DNA of 14,150 bases from Basidiobolus heterosporus B8920. Lineage: Eukaryota; Basidiobolomycota; Basidiobolomycetes; Basidiobolales; Basidiobolaceae. The stretch lies in NCBI GenBank assembly GCA_000697455.1, contig JNET01029887.1, positions 1 through 14,150 on the forward strand, written 5' to 3'. Position 1 is the first letter of the stretch; the number at the start of each line of letters is the position of its first letter. Of the stretch, positions 8,825 through 14,150 are shown piece by piece. The translations under genes were made by a program, and so were the position numbers. The notes beneath the pieces were generated by a model. It was not told the DNA's origin, did no database searches, and saw only the letters and a list, made by a program, of their open reading frames with translations.

Positions 8825-10423
8825 ATGTTTCCCGAGAGAGACGAACCTTTGCAAGAAACACCGTTGCCAACCAAACAATTAGCTATACTCTGTTTGGTGA
8901 GGCTTGCTGAGCCAATAAACTATACAATTCTTTTCCCATTCATGTACCGAGTAAGATACGACATCATACTACTTCAGTTATTCTTAACTTACTCATTTTC
9001 AATGTTAGATGGTGAAATGGATGAACGTTGGGAATGGCGAAGAGGATATAAGCTCCTACGCAGGGCTGGTAGCCGCTTCATTCGCGATAGCTCAATTTTT
9101 CAGTGGTAAATAGAAACCTTCAGCTCAAAATAGATTACTTGACTTCTAATTGTTTATTGTAAATACGAACAGGAGTTCCTTGGGGTTGGCTATCTGATCG
9201 CATTGGGCGCAAACCAGTGATCTTGATGGGCTTACTTGGAAGTACGATTGGAATCCTCATGTTTGGCCTAAGCCAGAGTTTCACCATGGCTATAGTTAGT
9301 CGCTCACTCGCTGGAGTTTTAAATGGAAACATTGGTGTCATTAAATCATTGCTTGCTGAAATCACTGACAAGTCCAACCGTGCAAAAGCGTTTTCCTTAT
9401 TACCCCTAGTATGGGGGGTTGGTAGTGTTGTAGGCCCATTGCTTGGTGGTTTGTTGTCTGAGCCTGCCACTCAGTATCCTACGGTCTTTGGGAACAATGA
9501 AGTAATGATAAAATATCCTTATCTTCTACCCTGCTTAATCGGTTCTTGCATTAGTTTGGCTGGGTGTATCTTTGGGGTGCTTTTTTTAGAGGAAACCTTG
9601 GAGAAGAAAGTCCTTAAGAAAGCCAAGAAAACTCAAGAATCTGAGCAAGAAAAAGCTACTGCGGAGGAGATTGCCGATCGGAGGCCAGGAAATGTTCGAG
9701 CAGATACCTCGGAATCTGACATATCTAAGCCAAGGCATTCTCTATGCGCTTCTCTCACAAAGCCAGTTCATGTGGTTGTCTTGTCGTATGTGCTATTTTC
9801 CTTACAAAACGTAACATGGGATGAGCTGTATAACTTGTGGACAGCAGCACCTATTGATCATTATGGCCTTGGCTTAGATCAATCCAAGATCAGTATCACA
9901 TTAGCAGTGGTTGGCATTCTAACGCCTATTGTTCAACTTCTTATCTACCCTCGTTTACAGAGACGTTTTGGAGATCTTGCTTGCTACCGTACAGTATTGT
10001 TTGTGTATATTCCATTTTACATATTGCAACCATTTGTTGCTGATCTTGCACATTATGGGGAGTCTCTAAAAGAGAGTGAAGCTGGGAATTATGGTTGGGT
10101 GAGGGCGGGAGTTTGGGTTGGAGTGGGACTATGCTTAATCACGAAAGTGATTTGCTCTCCAATCTGTTTTACTGCGACATCAATATTGCTTACTGATGTT
10201 TGTAAGAGTAAAGAAGTACTAGGGACAGTGAATGGGTAAATTCTGCTAATCGATTTCCTCAAGCTGTCTATTTACTAACTCGGGATTTAGATATTCTCAA
10301 GCGGTAGTCTCTCTTACCAGAGCAGTCGGACCCGCTATGGGAGGGGTCTTGCTTAGCTTGTCGATAAAATCCACTTTGCCATTCCCCCTAACAGCCATAT
10401 GGTCTGGAATGTTTTGTCACTAA
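8825..10423 (+). CDS. MFS transporter (DHA1 / ZIFL-like), C-terminus frameshifted
   Basis: Exons: 8825-8950, 9009-9105, 9173-10235 and 10291-10423. Introns are 58, 67 and 55 bp, each with a CTAAC/CTAAT-like branch site. The product is 472 residues in frame. It is an integral membrane drug:H+ antiporter-type carrier. The start LPTKQLAILCLVRLAEPINY is characteristic of the fungal DHA1 group related to plant ZIF/ZIFL proteins. Motif A is VPWGWLSDRIGRKP (76-89). Antiporter motif C is LPLVWGVGSVVGPLLGG (151-167). A charged Lys/Glu-rich loop (about 214-264) separates the two six-helix halves. The reading frame stops at 10421-10423 after FPLTAIWSGMFCH, inside helix 12. One frame over, from 10414 to TGA at 10492-10494, the sequence continues as LSLIAIITWVESFWVKSVL, a proper end of helix 12. 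So one base seems missing from the T run at 10412-10415. Zinc, iron or nicotianamine transport is inferred only from the neighbouring NAS gene and the plant ZIF1 analogy. Confidence 0.88.
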
Positions 10424-10496
10424 TTGCCATCATTACCTGGGTTGAATCATTTTGGGTTAAATCTGTACTGAACAAAGAAAAAGGTTTAGCTTGATA

Positions 10497-10502
10497 AATA
10501 AA
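10497..10502 (+). terminator. polyadenylation signal AATAAA (MFS gene)
   Basis: AATAAA lies three bases after the TGA that would end the MFS gene in its alternative final frame. This placement supports 10494 as the ancestral end of the gene. Confidence 0.4.
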
Positions 10503-10520
10503 TACTTGAGTATTGAAGCC

Positions 10521-10590
10521 ATAATATACAACCTATAATATACAACCTATAATATACTGCTTACAATATACAACCTATAATACATACCAA
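10521..10590. repeat. 14-bp tandem repeat, about five copies
   Basis: The unit is ATAATATACAACCT. Copies at 10521-10534 and 10535-10548 are exact, and 10549-10562, 10563-10576 and 10577-10590 are increasingly diverged. The array lies about 285 to 355 bp upstream of the OPT start codon. Confidence 0.85.
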
Positions 10591-10700
10591 GTAATTCATC
10601 ACCTACGTTATATAAATAATATACTATGGAAGTACCCGCACAGTTATCAACGCTCTTTATCGGATCGACGTAATCTCCATGACATTCAGAAAACTGTACA

Positions 10701-10724
10701 ACCATGGAAACAACCATGGAAACA
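10701..10724. repeat. 12-bp direct duplication
   Basis: ACCATGGAAACA occurs twice in direct tandem, followed by a further ACCA. It lies in the OPT upstream region about 150 bp before the start codon and contains NcoI-type CCATGG palindromes. Significance is unknown. Confidence 0.8.
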
Positions 10725-10874
10725 ACCACTAATCTCAATTTAATCTCAAACTGCATCTTTCTTCACCTGTGTAACTACTTTCATCTATCTTCTGCACACC
10801 AAAAATCAACTTAAATACTGCTGCTATCCCCAAGTGCGAACTATCATCCTAAACAGAGGAAGTACTGACTAAGC

Positions 10875-12977
10875 ATGACTAAAATAAAGAATCTACCCGA
10901 CGCCGATTACTGCTGTACTTTACAAAACTTCCCGATTGACGCACCGCTGCCTGATGCCCAGGAAGAGAAGCAATTTACATTACGCGCAGTTATTGTTGGA
11001 ACCATCTTGGGAGGTTGTGTCTCTGCGAGTAACTTGTACATCGGCCTTAAGGTTGGTTGGGTTTTTGGTGCTTCAATGTTTGGTGCTCTTTTTGGCTTCG
11101 CTATCTTGAAGCCCATCTCGCGCCTGACCGGTAGCTACTTTGGTCCAAAGGAGAATTGTATTGTGCAAACGGCTGCCACAACTACCGGAGGCTTATATGT
11201 CGGCTTCTTTACAGCCATCCCAGCACTTTACCATCTGAAACTGATGTCTCCCAACTTTATGGATGATATTCCTGCCTTGATTCTTTGGACAACCGGTAAG
11301 TACTTCTAATGTTGATCTCTCCTCTCCAATTTATAAACTCCTTTCCACATAGCCGCGGCATTCTTCGGGCTTTTCTTTGCGGTGCCTCTTCGAAAATATT
11401 TTGTTATAAAACAAAAGCTCCCCTTCCCATCGCCAACAGCTACCGCTGAGACAATCAAGCAGTTGCATGCTACCATGTCGGGAGAACTGGAGGCCATGCG
11501 AAAAGCCAAGATGATGTTTGGGTGCTTCGTAACTTCAGCTATTGTGCCAATTATCGGTGTATTCATACCATTACTGGAGTATGTTCATATACTATATTGG
11601 ATTGGAGTGGCCACTGGGAGTCAAGGGTTAATAAACGCAGATCGAGTGTGGAAGTGGGTGATTAATCTGGATCCAGCGTTTCTAGGTATAGTCTAATTTA
11701 TCTGCTTGACCACTCTCTTGATGCTAAATTTTCGCCAAGGCGCCGGTACTTTGATCCCTAGTAACACCGTGATATCACTGTTCCTGGGCCAGCTGGTTTC
11801 ATACGGAATAGCTGGCCCAGCAATGCTGGCTTCAGGAAATTTCGTGAAGGCCACAGGGTTTGTATCGGAAGGCCCCACTGCGCAATCATGGTTCCTCTGG
11901 CCGGGAATCACACTAATGCTGGTGACCTCTTTTACCGAGCTCTTCTGCAACGGGGGTAGTATGGTAAGGGCCATACGGGGTGCACTTGGGTCTTTTTTTG
12001 ACACGCTCAAGCAAACAGTCATGCGCCGTCAAAAAACTCCCGATCTTTCGTCCGTGGTAGTCGAGGATGACGACGACGATCCAGCTCCTTTGAATGAACG
12101 AATCCCTGCATGGATGTGGATAACAGGCTTGGTGATTGCTATCGTTTGCAATTGCTTGGTGCTGGGATTCTATTTCCATATGCCTGTTTATCAGGCAATA
12201 CTAGCCATATTTGTTGCGTTCGTCCTTTCCTTTGTGGGCCTGCAGTCAGTGGGTGAAACGGATATTAATCCAGCAGGGTCGATCGGGAAAACCTCTCAGT
12301 TAATCTTTAGCCAGTTTCCGGCTCCAACAATTGCTGATGTTCAACGCCTTAACCTAATGGCAGGAAATGTTGCTGGATCAGCATCGTACCAGGCAGTGGA
12401 TATGGTCAAGGACTTGCTAACCGGGCACATCCTGGGTGGAAGTCCTCTAGCTCAGTTCTATACCCAGTTAGTCGGCTCCTTCTTTGCTATCTTTATCGCT
12501 GTCGGAATCTTCGTTCTATATGCTTCAGCCTATCCTTGTGTCACTGATGCAAGCGCGATGCCCTGTGATTTTCAGCTAATCGGAGTAGTGGCATGGAAAA
12601 ATGTCGCAGTCACGATGACTACTGGCCTAGAGATTCCTTATGACAGCAAGATGTTTTCCATCGCATGTGGTGTATTTGCTGTTGTTTATACAGTTTTGAA
12701 GAAATTCTTGATTGCCGAGAAGTACCATCCTTATCTATTGAACGTGAATGCGTTTGGCATTGGGTTCGTCAATGCTGATCCTGGATCTGCGTTTGGGATG
12801 CTCTGTGGAAATCTGTTTTTTGTTGTCTGGCGCTTTGTTCGGCCAAAGCAAGCTGACTTTTACCATTATTCAGTTGGGGGTGGACTCTTGGCTGGTGCTG
12901 GTATAGCAGGTTTGGTCAAAGCAATTATAAATATCTTCAATTCTGCTCATAATTCCATTAAATGGGGAACCCCATGA
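10875..12977 (+). CDS. OPT-family transporter, YSL / YGL114W type
   Basis: Exons: 10875-11295, 11353-11685 and 11740-12977. Introns are 57 and 54 bp, joined at phase 1, and the product is 663 residues, the usual size for this branch (about 650-730). It is a multi-pass oligopeptide or metal-chelate:H+ symporter. Visible landmarks: FTLRAVIVGTILGGCVSASN near residue 34, GPKENCIVQTAATTTGG, FFGLFFAVPLRKY after the first junction, LPFPSPTATAETIKQL, FLGAGTLIPSNTV across the second junction, GETDINPAGSIGKTSQLIF (the NPxGxxGKxxQ signature), and YQAVDMVKDLLTGHILGGSP, also typical. An acidic loop with five consecutive Asp (about 357-367) follows a basic region and should be cytosolic or in a connecting loop. 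The plant YSL branch carries metal-nicotianamine complexes. The nearby nicotianamine synthase makes that substrate attractive here, but it is inference. Confidence 0.93.
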
Positions 12978-13297
12978 TATTATTCCTTTTACACCATATC
13001 TTAATAAATATTATCCAAATTCTACTGTGCTTTACCGCAAACAGTCTCCTACCCATGGTAGAAATACGTGTTAAGCAATATAACTACTAATCATAAGTGC
13101 AAATAGCAAAAATATTATGGTTGGGCTTTTTGCTTAAATATAAGGCTGAAACTCATTTGGCTTTTGCATCCATTGATAAACACTTGGTGCAATTAGTAGT
13201 GTTTTAATGCCACAGATGCGAAGAGTGTATAAACTTAGCTGAGTTACTCCTACTAAATGACCTCTGTGTGTAAATATAAGTGATGAATAGCCAGAAT
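12978..13297. other. OPT 3' flank, no gene seen
   Basis: An AT-rich stretch holding the OPT polyadenylation signal. I see no convincing reading frame, RNA gene or repeat in it. Confidence 0.5.
13003..13008 (+). terminator. polyadenylation signal AATAAA (OPT gene)
   Basis: An exact AATAAA occurs 25 bp after the OPT stop codon in an AT-rich trailer. Confidence 0.5.
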
Positions 13298-13528
13298 TTA
13301 GGACAGGGGTATATTTGGATAAGGTAAGGGTAGCAGGATGAAAGTACCAGTAGTGTAGTCCTTGAAGTAACTAACTGTCCAAGTGGCAACTGGGGGAAGA
13401 TTCTGAGGTGGCTTGTATTCTCTCCTTGGCTGAGTTGTATTTTGAGGTGATGTGTCTGCGGGTTCATTTACACCAGTGGATGATTGCTCAGACTGGTTGT
13501 TGATAGCTGGTGCTCTACTGGAGTGCAT
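13298..13528 (-). CDS. unrecognised short reading frame, Pro/Ser/Gln-rich
   Basis: An open minus-strand frame from an ATG near 13528 (starting MHSSRAPAINNQSEQ) to a stop at 13298 gives about 76 residues. The first half is polar and rich in Ser, Asn, Gln and Pro, consistent with disorder. The second half has an aromatic and hydrophobic stretch (ATWTVSYFKDY). The frame remains open upstream to 13564. I recognise no domain. It may be an exon of a larger minus-strand gene, part of an old mobile element together with the frame to its right, or chance. Confidence 0.2.
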   Translation of the reverse strand: MHSSRAPAINNQSEQSSTGVNEPADTSPQNTTQPRREYKPPQNLPPVATWTVSYFKDYTTGTFILLPLPYPNIPLS

Positions 13529-13609
13529 GATCTTAGTGAGAAGGGTTAGGGGGAGGAAAACCATCAGTAGGTGTAATCTTTATTAATCATTAATAAAGAA
13601 GTCAAGGTA

Positions 13610-14150
13610 TTACTTAAGTCTTTTAACAAGACAGTACAGGAACTTACTATTCTGATCAAGATGAGTGGCTATGAGCTGAAGCTTGGTAGCCTTAAAAGTC
13701 AGATTTAGGGGTGAAGGGGTAATAACAAAAGGTAACAGTGAAGAATCAACTACATGAACAATGGAGTGGATGTGTGGCTTGACTGAAAGGAGGAAAGGGG
13801 TGTGCTGTCTTGAGTAAGACTGCCAGAGATTAGTCTGATATTCCTCATAGGCTTCCTTTGGCTTCTCAGCATTCCTGACAAAGGAAGCAAAGCTTCTTAC
13901 TGACTCTGAGCCAAACAACCTATTCCAACATGATTTGGGATTAGTACTTTGAGAATTTACCCATTGGTGAACCCATGGGTTCCAAGACTTCTGGAGCCTG
14001 AGATGTAATCTTGTTCTGAGGTAGAGTATCCTAATGGAATAAGGTAAATAGCCAAAAGCACCTGGCACTGCATGTGGGTATGGACAGGTTGGCAGATCTG
14101 GCAGCAGAGTGTAGATACAGAAGACAGCAAACTTGTTCAACTTGGTGTAA
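13610..14150 (-). CDS. unidentified minus-strand frame running off the window edge
   Basis: The frame is open from the right edge of the window to a stop at 13610-13612, about 180 residues with no reliable start. The amino-acid make-up is protein-like: LPDLPTCPYPHAVPGAFGYL, then SIRILYLRTRLHLRLQKSWN and WVHQWVN, then a charged region NAEKPKEAYEEYQTNLWQSY. The run of an aromatic/Gly segment followed by an Arg-rich amphipathic helix faintly recalls the region after the catalytic domain in LINE reverse transcriptases, but I cannot show any catalytic motif. A remnant of a mobile element is one possibility; a terminal exon of a host gene is another. Confidence 0.3.
   Translation of the reverse strand, partial: YTKLNKFAVFCIYTLLPDLPTCPYPHAVPGAFGYLPYSIRILYLRTRLHLRLQKSWNPWVHQWVNSQSTNPKSCWNRLFGSESVRSFASFVRNAEKPKEAYEEYQTNLWQSYSRQHTPFLLSVKPHIHSIVHVVDSSLLPFVITPSPLNLTFKATKLQLIATHLDQNSKFLYCLVKRLK

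Larger units (their letters stand above)
10424..10874. other. intergenic, MFS 3' end and OPT promoter
   Basis: This stretch contains the displaced C-terminal codons of the MFS gene (to 10494), an AT-rich 14-bp repeat array, a tandem 12-bp duplication at 10701-10724 and two minus-strand GATAA motifs (10644-10649; 10657-10661, inside ATCCGATAA at 10657-10665). No gene of its own is visible. Confidence 0.55.

Noticed and set aside
9135-9470. 111-codon minus-strand frame within the MFS gene
   Set aside because: Antisense to exon 3, which carries MFS motifs A and C.
10412-10494. An extra intron near the end of the MFS gene as an explanation for the frame change
   Set aside because: There is no canonical donor. 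Both sides of the frame change read continuously as helix 12, so a one-base difference explains it better.
10547-10756. 69-codon minus-strand frame upstream of the OPT gene
   Set aside because: Built largely from the AT-rich 14-bp array and the 12-bp duplication; no protein-like features.
11306-12179. Minus-strand frames opposite the OPT gene
   Set aside because: Shadows of the spliced OPT coding sequence; no independent support.
13204-13467. 87-codon minus-strand frame
   Set aside because: Overlaps another weak frame on the same strand, and its composition is poor; no features support it.

Overview
The window looks like nuclear DNA of a fungus. The genes have short introns (54 to 69 bp) with GT...AG borders and CTAAC/CTAAT-like branch points. 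Intergenic DNA is AT-rich, AATAAA signals follow several genes, and two families typical of fungi are present (a DUF2456-like membrane protein and a deoxyhypusine hydroxylase with yeast-like residue spacing). A cobalamin-processing MMACHC-type gene at the left edge argues against Dikarya, which have mostly lost B12 metabolism, and for an early-diverging lineage (Zoopagomycota, Mucoromycota or similar). The lineage call is inference.

Layout, left to right. 1-696 (+): 3' part of an MMACHC-like gene. 1023-1691 (+): a small class I SAM methyltransferase, convergent with 1804-2848 (-), deoxyhypusine hydroxylase (one intron, all four HE iron-binding pairs). 2979-3126: a 37-bp minisatellite in a gene-free stretch. 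3526-4200 (-): a four-helix membrane protein resembling DUF2456. 5103-6860 (-): a bifunctional 6-phosphofructo-2-kinase/fructose-2,6-bisphosphatase that I resolve into eight exons, two of them micro-exons of 22 and 23 nt. 7129-7216: a 22-bp tandem repeat upstream of it.

The most interesting part is 7416-12977. An intronless nicotianamine synthase gene (-) is divergent from a four-exon MFS transporter (+) that resembles the fungal relatives of plant ZIF/ZIFL proteins. A three-exon OPT-family transporter of the YSL/YGL114W type (+) follows. In plants these three families make nicotianamine, move it across membranes and carry metal-nicotianamine chelates. Here they lie side by side, so I propose a fungal nicotianamine (metallophore) gene cluster for zinc, iron or other transition metals. 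The shared NAS/MFS promoter holds three ACC-N5-GGT inverted repeats that resemble the yeast Zap1 zinc-responsive element, plus several GATAA motifs. The MFS gene appears to carry a one-base frameshift in its last transmembrane segment.

The right end (12978-14150) holds no gene I recognise. It has two weak minus-strand reading frames, one running off the window edge, possibly remnants of a mobile element.
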